From positions 1 through 64,000 of the forward strand of contig NZ_KB895340.1 of assembly GCF_000374805.1 (NCBI RefSeq): a stretch of 64,000 bases of DNA, written 5' to 3'. The notes below the pieces were generated by a model. The model did not search any database. It was given only the letters and a program-made list of their open reading frames with translations, and was not told where the DNA came from. Made by a program: the position numbers and the translations under genes. This document shows, in pieces, positions 25,045 through 33,933 of this stretch (the stretch's first letter is position 1; each line of letters begins with the position of its first letter). Source of the DNA: Chitiniphilus shinanonensis DSM 23277. GTDB taxonomy: Bacteria; Pseudomonadota; Gammaproteobacteria; Burkholderiales; Chitinibacteraceae.

Positions 25045-25272
25045 ATGAGCTTCTCCACCTTGGGCATCGGCCTGGCCGGGATGCAGACCTACCAGCGGGC
25101 GCTGGACGTCTCGTCGGCACGCGTCGCCTCCGCCGGGCTGCGCGACGACACCGACGGCCTGACTCGCGGTCTGGTCGGCACCACCGAGGCCAAGGACAAC
25201 TTCCAGGCCGCCGCCAAGGTGGTGAAGGCGGCCGACGAGATGATCGGCTCGCTGATCGACACGCTGGCCTGA
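25045..25272 (+). CDS. Small flagellar basal-body rod-like protein
   Basis: A 75-residue protein starting MSFSTLGIGLAGMQTYQRAL followed by DVSSARVASAG, which resembles the conserved N-terminal helix of flagellar rod/hook proteins (FlgB, FlgC, FlgG). The end, DNFQAAAKVVKAADEMIGSL, resembles their C-terminal motif, so it looks like the two ends of a rod protein with almost nothing between. Similar mini-proteins of unknown role occur in other proteobacteria. The ATG at 25045 is used: AGGA lies upstream and the motif begins at once. It is not near other flagellar genes. Confidence 0.65.
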   Translation: MSFSTLGIGLAGMQTYQRALDVSSARVASAGLRDDTDGLTRGLVGTTEAKDNFQAAAKVVKAADEMIGSLIDTLA

Positions 25273-25373
25273 GCGCCGGCCCGCAGCAGCGGCGCGTCTC
25301 GGGTGAATCCGGTAATGCGTCCGCCAGCGGAATCGCCCATGCTTCGTATTCCCCTCATTCGTGGATGCGCAGC

Positions 25374-26117
25374 ATGAACGACGCCCTCTCTTCCAAAGTT
25401 GCCATCGTCACCGGCGCCTCGCGCGGCATCGGTGCCGCCATCGCCGAGCGGCTGGCGCACGATGGCTTTGCCGTGGTGGTCAACTACGCCGCCAGCGTCG
25501 GCGACGCCGGGCAACTGGTGGCGCGGATCGAGGCCGCCGGCGGCCGCGCCATCGCGGTACGCGCCGACGTCGCCGATCCGGCGGCGATGCGCGCCCTGTT
25601 CGACGAGGCCGAACGGCAGCTGGGCAAGGTGGACGTGCTGGTGAATAACGCCGGGGTGATGCAGGTGGCGCCGATCGCCGAGGCCGACGACGAGGTCTAC
25701 CAGCGCACCTTCGACATCAATGTGCGCGGCACCTTCAACGGCCTGCGCGAAGCCGCGACGCGGCTGAACCAGGGCGGGCGCATCGTCAATTTCTCCACCA
25801 CCGCGCTGGCGCTGAAGCTGCCGGGCTATGCGATCTACAACGCGTCGAAGGCGGCGGTGGAGGCGATGACCCAGGTGTTCGCCAAGGAACTGCGCGGCCG
25901 CGACATCACGGTGAACGCGGTGGCGCCGGGGCCGGTGGCGACCGAGCTGTTCCTACAGGGCAAGACCGAGGAACAGATCGAAAACTTCGCCCGGATGCCG
26001 CCGCTGCAACGGCTGGGCCAGCCGGACGATATCGCGTCGGTGGTGTCGTTCCTGGTCAGCCCGCACGCGGGCTGGGTGAATGGGCAGGTGCTGCGCGCCA
26101 ATGGTGGTCTGGCTTAG
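25374..26117 (+). CDS. Short-chain dehydrogenase/reductase (SDR)
   Basis: A 247-residue classical SDR: cofactor motif TGASRGIG near residue 14, NNAG at about residue 90, catalytic Ser-Tyr-Lys in NFSTTALALKLPGYAIYNASK (YxxxK), and VNAVAPGPVATELF. It is a NAD(P)-dependent oxidoreductase of the 3-oxoacyl-reductase-like branch; the substrate is unknown. The ATG at 25374 is chosen; another in-frame ATG 9 nt upstream is possible and neither has a strong ribosome binding site. Confidence 0.85.
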   Translation: MNDALSSKVAIVTGASRGIGAAIAERLAHDGFAVVVNYAASVGDAGQLVARIEAAGGRAIAVRADVADPAAMRALFDEAERQLGKVDVLVNNAGVMQVAPIAEADDEVYQRTFDINVRGTFNGLREAATRLNQGGRIVNFSTTALALKLPGYAIYNASKAAVEAMTQVFAKELRGRDITVNAVAPGPVATELFLQGKTEEQIENFARMPPLQRLGQPDDIASVVSFLVSPHAGWVNGQVLRANGGLA

Positions 26118-26205
26118 CGGGGAACTCAGCTGATGTACTTGCGCATGGCAATGCGCATTCCTCGTGCGCGATGCCACCGCCGACGGCGAACGCCCCAGAT
26201 CGCCG

Positions 26206-27156
26206 TCAGACCAGGTTGCGCGGCTCGCCCTTGAGAAAGGCGTCGATGTTGTCGGTGAGTTGTCCGGCCAGTCGCTGCATGGTCTGTTCGCTGGCCCAGG
26301 CCACGTGCGGGGTGACGATCAGGTTGGGCAGCGACACGTCCAGCAGCGGGTTGCCGCGGCGCGGCGGTTCCTCGTGCAGCACGTCGATGCCGGCGCCGCC
26401 GAGGTGGCCGGTTTGCAGGGCGGCCAGCAACGCGGCTTCGTCCACCAGGCCGCCGCGCGCGGTGTTGAGCAGCAGCGCGCCGGGCTTCATCCGCGCCAGC
26501 GCGGCGGCATCGATCAGGTTGCGGGTGTCGTCGGTCAGCGGGCAGTGCAGGCTGAGCACGTCGGCGCTGGCCAGCGCGCTGTCGAAGTCCAGGTAGCCGT
26601 CGCGCACCGTATCGGCGCCGCGGCGCTCGACGAAACGCACGTCCATGCCGAAGGCGCGTGCCAGGTGGGCGGTGGCCTGACCCAGCGCGCCGGCGCCGAT
26701 CAGGCACAGTCGCAATCCGGCCAGGTCGCGCATCGGCGCGCCGAAATGACAGAAACCCGGTGCGCGCTGCCAGGCGCCGTCCTGCACGTCGGCGCGGTAG
26801 GCCGGCAACTGGCGCGCCAGCGCCAGCAGCAACATCAGCGTGTGTTCGGCCACGCCGTGGATGGCGTAGTCGCGGATATTGCACACCGCCACGCCGCGCG
26901 CCCGGCAGGCATCCAGATCGATGATGTTGTAGCCGGTGGCGGCCACCGCCACCAGCTTGAGCAACGGCGCGGCGGCCAGCACTTCGGCGGTGATCGGCAC
27001 CTTGTTGGTGATCGCCACCGCCGCGCCGCCCAGGCGCTCGGCGGCTTGCGCCACGCTGCTGGCGGGGTATTCGATCCACTGGTGCGGGCTGGCCGGACGA
27101 TGCACCGGCACCGGCAGCGTATCGCGGTCGAGAAAGACGATCTGGGGCTGGGACAT
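26206..27156 (-). CDS. D-2-hydroxyacid dehydrogenase (glycerate dehydrogenase/hydroxypyruvate reductase-like)
   Basis: A 316-residue D-isomer-specific 2-hydroxyacid dehydrogenase. The NAD-binding motif is LIGAGALGQATAHLARAFG, the substrate-binding Arg is in LLNTARGGLVDE, the Glu in IDVLHEEPP and the catalytic His in VTPHVAWAS. The sequence FCHFGAPMRDLAGLRLCLIG resembles HprA-type glycerate dehydrogenases. It would interconvert hydroxypyruvate/glyoxylate and the hydroxyacid with NAD(P)H. Same strand as argP, 17 nt downstream of it, so possibly cotranscribed. Confidence 0.88.
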   Translation of the reverse strand: MSQPQIVFLDRDTLPVPVHRPASPHQWIEYPASSVAQAAERLGGAAVAITNKVPITAEVLAAAPLLKLVAVAATGYNIIDLDACRARGVAVCNIRDYAIHGVAEHTLMLLLALARQLPAYRADVQDGAWQRAPGFCHFGAPMRDLAGLRLCLIGAGALGQATAHLARAFGMDVRFVERRGADTVRDGYLDFDSALASADVLSLHCPLTDDTRNLIDAAALARMKPGALLLNTARGGLVDEAALLAALQTGHLGGAGIDVLHEEPPRRGNPLLDVSLPNLIVTPHVAWASEQTMQRLAGQLTDNIDAFLKGEPRNLV

Positions 27157-27173
27157 GACGATTTCCGGATTGA

Positions 27174-28058
27174 TCAAGCAGTGACGAAGCGTGCGGCGAA
27201 GCTCTGGATCGCTTCGGTCAGCGCCTGGGCGGCGGCGTTCTGCCGCGTGGCGTAGTGCCAGTACAACGCCACCGGCAACGGCGGCACGCCGAGCGCCACC
27301 AGCGCGCCGTCGGCCAGTTGCGGCGCGGCCTGGGCGCGCGGCACCACGGCGTAGGCCACGCCGGCGCAGGCGGCGGCGTACAGCGCGCTGGAATCGGGAA
27401 TGGCGTGGCACGGATAGCCGCCCTCTTCCAGGCCGTGCGCTTCGCGCAGCCAGCGCCGGTGCAGGCTCTGCTTGCGGCCGTAGACGGCGGCCGGCGCATG
27501 GGTCAGCGTCTCGCGGGTGACGCCATCGGCAAAGAAGTGGCCGACGAAGGCCGGCGTGGCGACGAACAGGTAGGCCAGCGCGCCCAGCGAGGCCACTTCG
27601 CAGCCGGCCACCGCCTGCGCCTGAGTGCTGATGCAGCCGCTGACCTCGCCGGCCTTGAGCAGGTCGAGGGTGTACGACTCGTCGTCCACCACGCATTCGA
27701 GCAGGATGCGATGGCCGCGCAATACCGGCGCCAGCGCCGGAATCAGGCCGATGGCCAGGCTGTCGGCGTTCACGCCGACGCTCAGCGAGTTCCAGCCGGC
27801 GCCCTCGCCTTCCACCTGCCGCGCCAGGTCGGTTTCCAGGTCGCGCACCTGCTTGACGTGCGCCAGCAGGCGTTCGCCCGCCGGGGTCGGGCGCACGGGA
27901 ATGTCGCGCACCAGCAGCACGGCGCCGATGCGTTCCTCCAGCAGGCGGATACGCTGCGACACGGCCGACTGGGTCAGGTGCATGCGCTTGGCGGCGGCGT
28001 CGAAGCTGCCGGCGCGGGCGACCATTTCGAGGGCTTCGAGCAGTTTGTAGTCGAGCAT
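27174..28058 (-). CDS. argP: LysR-family regulator ArgP
   Basis: A 294-residue LysR protein collinear with E. coli ArgP (IciA): HLTQSAVSQRIRLLEERIGA in the HTH, SLSVGVNADSLAIGLIPALAP at the start of the effector domain, LGALAYLFVATPAFVGHFFA and VALYWHYATRQ near the end. ArgP senses lysine and arginine and controls argO, lysine biosynthesis and transport genes. Here it is divergent from a lysA-type gene, which fits a lysine-responsive circuit. Confidence 0.9.
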   Translation of the reverse strand: MLDYKLLEALEMVARAGSFDAAAKRMHLTQSAVSQRIRLLEERIGAVLLVRDIPVRPTPAGERLLAHVKQVRDLETDLARQVEGEGAGWNSLSVGVNADSLAIGLIPALAPVLRGHRILLECVVDDESYTLDLLKAGEVSGCISTQAQAVAGCEVASLGALAYLFVATPAFVGHFFADGVTRETLTHAPAAVYGRKQSLHRRWLREAHGLEEGGYPCHAIPDSSALYAAACAGVAYAVVPRAQAAPQLADGALVALGVPPLPVALYWHYATRQNAAAQALTEAIQSFAARFVTA

Positions 28059-28129
28059 GGATGAGCGGTGGTAGCGAAGGCGCCGACGCCGCGGCGGACC
28101 ATAAGCCGGGCTGATGGCGGATAAGAAAA

Positions 28130-28147
28130 CATCGTTTTACCACGATG
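28130..28147. promoter_or_regulatory. Dyad in the argP-lysA spacer
   Basis: CATCG-TTTTACCA-CGATG is a 5-bp inverted repeat in an AT-rich part (GATAAGAAAACATCGTTTTA) of the 138-bp divergent spacer. It is a candidate ArgP binding site by position; the motif is short. Confidence 0.35.
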
Positions 28148-28196
28148 CGGCGCTCTGCTTGAATACGCGCGCAATCAATACAGGAAGCCTATCGAG

Positions 28197-29432
28197 ATGA
28201 AGCCCGTCCATGGCCCGCAACTGGTGGCGCTGGCCCGCCAACACGGCACGCCGTCCTGGATCTACGACGCCGCGGTGATCCGCGAGCGCATCGCGCAACT
28301 GCGCCAGTTCGACACCATCCGCTTCGCCCAGAAGGCGTGCTCCAACATCCATATCCTGCGACTGATGCGCGAGGCCGGGGTGAAGGTGGACGCGGTCTCG
28401 CTGGGCGAGATCGAGCGCGCGCTGGCCGCCGGCTATCGCGGCAACGATGCCAACAGCGGCATCGTCTTCACCGCCGACCTCCTGGACCGCGCCACGCTGG
28501 CGCGCGTGGTGGAACTGGACATCCCCGTCAATGCAGGCAGCCCGCAGATGCTGGAGCAGCTGGGCCAGGCCAACCCCGGCCATCGGGTGTGGCTGCGCAT
28601 CAACCCCGGCTTCGGCCACGGCCACAGCCAGAAGACCAACACCGGCGGCGAGCAGAGCAAGCACGGCATCTGGCACGAGCACCTGGACGAAGCCTACGCG
28701 CTGATCGATCGCTATCGGCTCGACCTGGTGGGTCTGCACATGCACATCGGCTCGGGCGTGGACTACAGCCATCTGGCGGAGGTATGCGACGCGATGGTGG
28801 CGCAGGTGAAGGCCAGCGGCCGCGACCTGCGGGCGATCTCGGCCGGCGGCGGCCTGTCGATCCCGTACCGGGTCGATGGCGAGCGCATCGACACCGCGCA
28901 TTACTTCAGCCTGTGGGACAAGGCGCGCCAGCAGATCGAGGCCCACCTGGGGCACCCGGTGCACCTGGAGATCGAGCCGGGCCGCTTCCTGGTGGCCGAG
29001 TCCGGCAAGCTGGTGGCCGAGGTCCGCGCGCTGAAGGACGTGGGCAGCAATCACTTCGTGCTGTGCGACGCCGGCTTCAACGACCTGATGCGCCCGGCCA
29101 TGTACGGCAGCCACCACGAGGTGACGCTGCTGACCGCCGACGGTGCGGTCAAGCACGGCCCGACCCGGCCGACGGTGCTGGCCGGCCCGCTGTGCGAATC
29201 GGGCGACGTGTTCACCCAGGAGGAAGGCGGCGTGGTGGCGCCGCGCGCACTGCCAGCCGCCGCGGTGGGCGATTTCGTGGTGTTCCACGACGGCGGCGCG
29301 TACGGCGCCAGCATGTCCAGCAACTACAACACTCGCCCGCTGATCCCGGAAATCCTGCTCGACGGCGACCAGGCCCGCCTGATCCGGCGGCGGCAGACGG
29401 TGGCGGAGCTGCTGGCGCTGGAAGACATCTAA
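28197..29432 (+). CDS. lysA: Diaminopimelate decarboxylase
   Basis: A 411-residue fold type III PLP decarboxylase of the E. coli LysA-like branch: the PLP lysine is in IRFAQKACSNIHIL, HIGSG at about residue 183 and EPGRFLVAESG bind the phosphate, and GPLCESGDVF carries the active-site Cys that contacts substrate from the partner subunit. It makes L-lysine from meso-diaminopimelate. The divergent argP regulator supports the assignment. The ATG at 28197 follows GGAAG at a usable distance. Confidence 0.9.
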   Translation: MKPVHGPQLVALARQHGTPSWIYDAAVIRERIAQLRQFDTIRFAQKACSNIHILRLMREAGVKVDAVSLGEIERALAAGYRGNDANSGIVFTADLLDRATLARVVELDIPVNAGSPQMLEQLGQANPGHRVWLRINPGFGHGHSQKTNTGGEQSKHGIWHEHLDEAYALIDRYRLDLVGLHMHIGSGVDYSHLAEVCDAMVAQVKASGRDLRAISAGGGLSIPYRVDGERIDTAHYFSLWDKARQQIEAHLGHPVHLEIEPGRFLVAESGKLVAEVRALKDVGSNHFVLCDAGFNDLMRPAMYGSHHEVTLLTADGAVKHGPTRPTVLAGPLCESGDVFTQEEGGVVAPRALPAAAVGDFVVFHDGGAYGASMSSNYNTRPLIPEILLDGDQARLIRRRQTVAELLALEDI

Positions 29433-29452
29433 CCGCGATAGGCTGGCCAATG

Positions 29453-29489
29453 AAAAACGCCGTTTCCCTCAACAGGAAACGGCGTTTTT
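29453..29489 (+). terminator. Rho-independent terminator of lysA
   Basis: A perfect 15-bp stem, AAAAACGCCGTTTCC paired with GGAAACGGCGTTTTT, with a 7-nt loop lies 20 nt after the stop codon and ends in a T-run. It is symmetrical enough to work on both strands. Confidence 0.92.
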
Positions 29490-29510
29490 CTTGCAGTCGC
29501 CGGGCACGCG

Positions 29511-29623
29511 CAACGAGCGAAGCGAGGCTCTCTCGCGGCGGCGAGGGCGGGGAGAGTGGGCTCGAACAAAGAGCGCTGTGGCCGGCAAACCACAGGCACG
29601 AAGCGCCCGGCTTTGCCGGGGGC
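29511..29623 (+). repeat. Family 2 intergenic repeat, copy 4
   Basis: AACGAGCGAAGCGAGGCT, then CTCTCGCGGCGGCGAGGG, GGGAGAGTGGGCTCGAAC, GTGGCCGGCAAACCACAG, and the closing GCCCGGCTTTGCCGGGGGC hairpin. It lies in the convergent gap between lysA and leuB, directly after the lysA terminator. Confidence 0.8.
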
Positions 29624-29664
29624 CAAACTCCCGTTCCCCGTCAGCCCATCGTTGCCAGTACCGC

Positions 29665-30729
29665 TTACAGCGCGGCCACCACCGCATCGCCCATCGCCGA
29701 GCAGCTCACCTTCTCGGTGCCGGCCTCGTAGATGTCGGCGGTGCGCAGGCCCTTGGCCAGCACGGCCTTGACGGCATCCTCGACGCGGATGGCGGCGGCT
29801 TCGGCGTTGAAGCTGTAGCGCAGCATCATCGCCAGCGACAGGATGGTGGCCAGCGGGTTGGCGATGTCCTTGCCGGCGATGTCCGGCGCGGAGCCGTGGC
29901 TGGGCTCGTACAGGCCCTTGTTGTTGGCGTCCAGCGAGGCCGACGGCAGCATGCCGATCGAGCCGGTCAGCATCGAGGCTTCGTCCGACAGGATGTCGCC
30001 GAAGATGTTGCCGGTGACCATCACGTCGAATTGCTTGGGGTTGCGCACCAGCTGCATCGCGGCGTTGTCCACATACATGTGGCTCAGTTCGACGTCCGGG
30101 TAGTCGCGGGCGACGTCGATCATGATTTCCTTCCAGAACTCGGTGGTCTCCAGCACGTTGGCCTTGTCCACCGAGCACAGCTTCTTGTTGCGCTTCTGCG
30201 CGGCCTGGAACGCCACGTGGCCGATGCGGCGAATCTCGGATTCGCTGTACAGCATGGTGTTGAAGCCTTCGCGTTCGCCCGCCTCGTTGACGCGCACGCC
30301 GCGCGGCTGGCCAAAGTAGATGTCGCCGGTCAGCTCGCGCACGATCAGGATGTCCAGGCCGCTGACCACCTCGGGCTTGAGGGTGGAGGCGTTGGCCAGC
30401 TCGGGATAGAGAATGGCCGGGCGCAGGTTGGCGAACAGGTTCAGATCCTTGCGGATGGCCAGCAGGCCGCGCTCGGGGCGCAGCGGGCGATCCAGCTTGT
30501 CGTATTGCGGGCCGCCCACGGCGCCCAGCAGCACGGCGTCGGCGGCGCGCGCCAGCTTCTGCGTGACTTCGGGGTACGGCGAGCCGTAGGCGTCGTAGCC
30601 GGCGCCGCCCAGCGGGGCTTCTTCCAGCTCGATCTTCAGGCCGTCGGTCTGCAGCGCGGCCAGTACTTTCTTCGCTTGCGCAACGATCTCGGGACCGATG
30701 CCATCACCAGGGAGAACGAGAATCTTCAT
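29665..30729 (-). CDS. leuB: 3-isopropylmalate dehydrogenase
   Basis: A 354-residue protein of normal LeuB length: [15 protein letters not shown] at the start, [13 protein letters not shown], the substrate-binding [43 protein letters not shown] and [18 protein letters not shown]. It oxidatively decarboxylates 3-isopropylmalate with NAD in leucine synthesis. nagB and a strong terminator separate it from leuD, so it probably has its own promoter, for which only the 66-bp gap after nagB is available. Confidence 0.97.
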   Translation of the reverse strand: MKILVLPGDGIGPEIVAQAKKVLAALQTDGLKIELEEAPLGGAGYDAYGSPYPEVTQKLARAADAVLLGAVGGPQYDKLDRPLRPERGLLAIRKDLNLFANLRPAILYPELANASTLKPEVVSGLDILIVRELTGDIYFGQPRGVRVNEAGEREGFNTMLYSESEIRRIGHVAFQAAQKRNKKLCSVDKANVLETTEFWKEIMIDVARDYPDVELSHMYVDNAAMQLVRNPKQFDVMVTGNIFGDILSDEASMLTGSIGMLPSASLDANNKGLYEPSHGSAPDIAGKDIANPLATILSLAMMLRYSFNAEAAAIRVEDAVKAVLAKGLRTADIYEAGTEKVSCSAMGDAVVAAL

Positions 30730-30750
30730 CTTCTTGAGTCCAAATAAAAA

Positions 30751-30774
30751 CCCAAACCCCGGTTGGGGTTTGGG
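30751..30774 (-). terminator. Rho-independent terminator of nagB
   Basis: On the minus strand CCCAAACCCC-AACC-GGGGTTTGGG is a perfect 10-bp stem followed by TTTTTATTTG. It lies 22 nt after the nagB stop codon and upstream of leuB. Confidence 0.88.
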
Positions 30775-30795
30775 TCGGGTTTCAGCCGCGTGGGA

Positions 30796-31527
30796 TCAGT
30801 GCGAAACCTTGTACTGCACGTCGCAGTCGGTCATCACGATCACGCGCGGGTGGGTTTGCAGCAGCGAAGCCGGCACCTGGGTGGTGATCGGGCCGTTCAG
30901 GGTGCGGTCGAGGATCTCGGCCTTTTCCTGGCCCTTGACCACCAGCAGGATCATCTTGGCCTGCATGATGGTGCCCATGCCCATGGTCACGGCGTGGGTC
31001 GGCACTTCGTCCAGGCTGTTGAAGAAGCGCTTGTTGGCTTCGCGGGTGTCTTCCTTCAGCGTCACCTTGTAGGTGAAGCGCGACAGTTCGGTATCCGGCT
31101 CGTTGAAGCCGATGTGGCCGTTGTGGCCGATACCCAGCAGTTGCAGGTCGACCGGGCCTTGCTGGTACAGCATCTCGTCGTAGCGGCGGCACTCGGCGTC
31201 GATGTCCGGCGCGTTGCCGTTCGGTACGTGGGTGTTCTCGGGCTTGATGTCGATGTGGTCGAACAGGTTGCGCTGCATGAAGGCGCGATAGCTTTCGGGG
31301 TGGGTCACCGGCAGCCCGACGTATTCGTCGAGGTTGAAAGTGCGCGCTTCCTTGAAGCTGATCAGACCCTGCTGGTAAGTCTTGACGATTTCCTTGTACA
31401 GGCCCACGGGTGTGCCGCCGGTGGCCATGCCGAGCACGGCATTGGTCTTGGAACGGACAACGGAAATGATCAGGTCGGCTGCGGCACGGTCGAGATCGGC
31501 CTGGGTCTTGAATTTATGCAGGATCAT
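30796..31527 (-). CDS. nagB: Glucosamine-6-phosphate deaminase
   Basis: A 243-residue NagB: GMATGGTPVGLYKEIV (phosphate loop), ARTFNLDEYVGL with the catalytic-region Asp, GIGHNGHIGFNEP (active-site His and Glu), and VPTHAVTMGMGTIMQA. It converts GlcN-6-P to fructose-6-P and ammonia, the last step of amino-sugar or chitin-monomer use. The ATG at 31527 fits the family start (MILHKFKTQADL); the open frame upstream is not conserved. Its place inside the leu genes is unusual; no nagA or transport gene is adjacent. Confidence 0.93.
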   Translation of the reverse strand: MILHKFKTQADLDRAAADLIISVVRSKTNAVLGMATGGTPVGLYKEIVKTYQQGLISFKEARTFNLDEYVGLPVTHPESYRAFMQRNLFDHIDIKPENTHVPNGNAPDIDAECRRYDEMLYQQGPVDLQLLGIGHNGHIGFNEPDTELSRFTYKVTLKEDTREANKRFFNSLDEVPTHAVTMGMGTIMQAKMILLVVKGQEKAEILDRTLNGPITTQVPASLLQTHPRVIVMTDCDVQYKVSH

Positions 31528-31589
31528 GGGTTCTCTACGCTTTTCAGGCTGGGTAAGTGGAATTAACCCTATAAGTATAAATCGCATCC

Positions 31590-31611
31590 GGCAAGGCCGG
31601 TTGACCTTGCC
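31590..31611. terminator. Hairpin between leuD and nagB
   Basis: GGCAAGG-N8-CCTTGCC, a perfect 7-bp stem, lies 30 nt after the leuD stop. No T-run follows on the minus strand, but an AT-rich stretch (ATTTATACTTATAGG) does, which may instead be the nagB promoter. It could be a weak terminator or an operator. Confidence 0.4.
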
Positions 31612-31641
31612 CAAGGATGACCGTGTTTGACCCCCGCGCGT

Positions 31642-32280
31642 TCAGACGAACAGCCAGGGCTGGCGCTGCTGGTGCCCGGCCTCGAACGCGCGGATGTCGT
31701 CGGCATGGGCCAGCGTCAGGCCGATCTCGTCCAGGCCGTTGAGCAGGCAGTGCTTGCGGTGCGCGGTGATCTCGAACGGGAACGATTGGCCGGACGGCGT
31801 GACCATGGTCTGCGACGGCAGGTCGATGGTCAGGCGATAACCTTCGGACTGCTCGGCCTCGCGGAACAACTGGTCCACCACCTCGGCCGGCTGCACGATG
31901 GGCAGCAATCCGTTCTTGAAGCAGTTGTTGAAGAAGATGTCGGCGAAGCTGGGCGCGATCAGCGCGCGAAAGCCGTAATCCTCGATGGCCCACGGCGCAT
32001 GCTCGCGGCTGGAACCGCAGCCGAAGTTCTCGCGCGCCAGCAGTACCTCGGCGCCACGGAAGCGCGGAAAGTTCAGCACGAATTCCGGGTTCACCGGGCG
32101 GGTGCTGTTGTCCATGCCCGGCTCGCCGTGATCGAGGTAGCGCCACTCGTCGAACAGGTTGGGGCCGAAGCCCGAACGCTTGATCGATTTGAGGAACTGC
32201 TTGGGGATGATGGCGTCGGTGTCGACGTTGGCCCGGTCGAGCGGGCAGACGAGGCCGTTGATCTGGTTGAATGCTTTCAT
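31642..32280 (-). CDS. leuD: 3-isopropylmalate dehydratase small subunit
   Basis: A 212-residue Leu[19 protein letters not shown] at the start, [18 protein letters not shown] (the substrate-recognition loop) and [17 protein letters not shown]. It forms the isopropylmalate isomerase with LeuC. A small lipoprotein gene sits between leuC and leuD, 3 nt before the leuD start. Confidence 0.97.
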   Translation of the reverse strand: MKAFNQINGLVCPLDRANVDTDAIIPKQFLKSIKRSGFGPNLFDEWRYLDHGEPGMDNSTRPVNPEFVLNFPRFRGAEVLLARENFGCGSSREHAPWAIEDYGFRALIAPSFADIFFNNCFKNGLLPIVQPAEVVDQLFREAEQSEGYRLTIDLPSQTMVTPSGQSFPFEITAHRKHCLLNGLDEIGLTLAHADDIRAFEAGHQQRQPWLFV

Positions 32281-32283
32281 GGC

Positions 32284-32415
32284 TTATTTCTGCGCCGCGC
32301 CTTCGATCTTGTCGCCCAGTTTCTGCACGTCCTTGCCGAAGCCGTGAACGGTGTTACAGGCGGACAACGAAGCCATGGCGACCACCGCCACCACGGCCAA
32401 CAGGATCGATTTCAT
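32284..32415 (-). CDS. Entericidin-family small lipoprotein
   Basis: A 43-residue protein: signal sequence MKSILLAVVAVVAMA, lipobox LSAC with the lipid-modified Cys at about residue 20, then NTVHGFGKDVQKLGDKIEGA, the entericidin A/B signature. E. coli EcnA/EcnB are small outer-membrane lipoproteins described as an antidote/toxin pair linked to stress and lysis. A copy between leuC and leuD is also seen in other betaproteobacteria. The gene lies in the leuC-leuD gap and would be expressed with the leu operon. The function here is uncertain. Confidence 0.85.
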   Translation of the reverse strand: MKSILLAVVAVVAMASLSACNTVHGFGKDVQKLGDKIEGAAQK

Positions 32416-32435
32416 CAGCGACTCTCCTAATTCGG

Positions 32436-33845
32436 TTAAGCGAAGGTACGTACATCGACGAAGTGGCCGGCGATGGCGGCGGCTGCGGCCATCTCCGGGC
32501 TGACCAGGTGGGTGCGGCCACCCTGCCCTTGCCGGCCTTCGAAGTTGCGGTTCGAGGTGGAGGCGCAGCGCTCGCCCGGCTCCAGCCGGTCGGCGTTCAT
32601 CGCCAGGCACATCGAGCAGCCCGGCTCGCGCCACTCGAAGCCGGCCTCGATGAAGATCTTGTCCAGGCCCTCGGCCTCCGCCTGCGCTTTTACCAGCCCC
32701 GATCCGGGCACCACCATGGCGAGCTTCACATTCGCGGCCTTGGTGCGGCCACGCGCGATCTCGGCGGCGGCGCGCAGATCCTCGATGCGGCTGTTGGTAC
32801 AGGAGCCGATGAACACCTTGTCGATGGTGATCTGGCTGATCGGGGTATCGGCCGCCAGGCCCATGTATTGCAACGCGCGCTCGGCGCTGCCCTTCTTCAC
32901 CGGATCGGCTTCGCCGGCCGGGTCGGGCACTCGCGCGCCGATGGACACCACCTGCTCGGGCGAAGTGCCCCAGGTGACTTGCGGTTCGATATCTTCGGCC
33001 TTGAGTTCGACCACATTGTCGAACACCGCACCTTCGTCGCTGACCAGGGTACGCCAGTAGGCGACGGCCCGATCCCAGGTTTCGCCGGTGGGCGCGAACG
33101 GGCGCCCCTTCACGTAATCGATGGTGGTCTGGTCCACCGCCACCATGCCGGCACGCGCACCGGCCTCGATCGCCATGTTGCACAGGGTCATGCGGCCTTC
33201 CATCGACAGCGAGCGGATGGCGCTGCCGCCGAATTCCACCGCATAGCCGGTGCCGCCAGCGGTACCGATGCGCCCGATGATCGCCAGCGCCACATCCTTG
33301 GCGGTGACGCCGCGGCCAAGCTGGCCTTCAACCTTGACCAACATGGCCTTGGATTGCTTGGCGACCAGCGTCTGCGTGGCCATCACGTGTTCCACCTCGG
33401 AGGTGCCGATGCCGTGCGCCAGCGCGCCGAACGCGCCGTGGGTGGAGGTATGGCTGTCGCCGCAGACCACGGTCATCCCGGGCAGGGTGGCGCCGTTTTC
33501 CGGGCCGACCACGTGCACGATGCCCTGGCGCAGGTCCTTGAACGGAAAATAGGCCAGCGCGCCGAACGCCTTGATGTTGGCGTCGAGCGTTTCCACCTGC
33601 TGCCGGCTGATCGGGTCCTTGATGCCCTCGTCCCAATGGTCGGTCGGGGTATTGTGGTCGGCGGTGGCCACGATGGAGTGGTTGCGCCAGGGCTTGCGGC
33701 CAGCCAGACGCAGACCTTCGAACGCCTGCGGGCTGGTCACTTCGTGCACCAGGTGGCGGTCGATGTAGATCAGACAGGTGCCGTCCTCTTCTTCCCGGAC
33801 GACATGCGAACTCCACAACTTGTCGTACAACGTCTGCGCTTTCAT
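32436..33845 (-). CDS. leuC: 3-isopropylmalate dehydratase large subunit
   Basis: A 469-residue aconitase-family protein: [12 protein letters not shown] at the start, [21 protein letters not shown], the [4Fe-4S] ligands in [17 protein letters not shown] and [11 protein letters not shown], and [20 protein letters not shown]. It isomerises 2- to 3-isopropylmalate with LeuD. First gene of leuC-ecn-leuD. Its upstream region (33846-34169, 324 bp) holds two CCTGGTATAA copies and family 1 repeat C. Confidence 0.97.
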   Translation of the reverse strand: MKAQTLYDKLWSSHVVREEEDGTCLIYIDRHLVHEVTSPQAFEGLRLAGRKPWRNHSIVATADHNTPTDHWDEGIKDPISRQQVETLDANIKAFGALAYFPFKDLRQGIVHVVGPENGATLPGMTVVCGDSHTSTHGAFGALAHGIGTSEVEHVMATQTLVAKQSKAMLVKVEGQLGRGVTAKDVALAIIGRIGTAGGTGYAVEFGGSAIRSLSMEGRMTLCNMAIEAGARAGMVAVDQTTIDYVKGRPFAPTGETWDRAVAYWRTLVSDEGAVFDNVVELKAEDIEPQVTWGTSPEQVVSIGARVPDPAGEADPVKKGSAERALQYMGLAADTPISQITIDKVFIGSCTNSRIEDLRAAAEIARGRTKAANVKLAMVVPGSGLVKAQAEAEGLDKIFIEAGFEWREPGCSMCLAMNADRLEPGERCASTSNRNFEGRQGQGGRTHLVSPEMAAAAAIAGHFVDVRTFA

Positions 33846-33933
33846 GCTGGATTCCGTTCGATGCAGGCACCTGGAGCGGGCCGATGACGCGAGATTAGGC
33901 GGATTGCCCGAGCCGGACAATACCAGCGATTAT

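Noticed and set aside
28197-29432. Carboxynorspermidine decarboxylase as an alternative to LysA
   Set aside because: Both are fold III decarboxylases, but the divergent argP and the LysA-like length and motifs favour diaminopimelate decarboxylase. No carboxynorspermidine dehydrogenase gene is adjacent.
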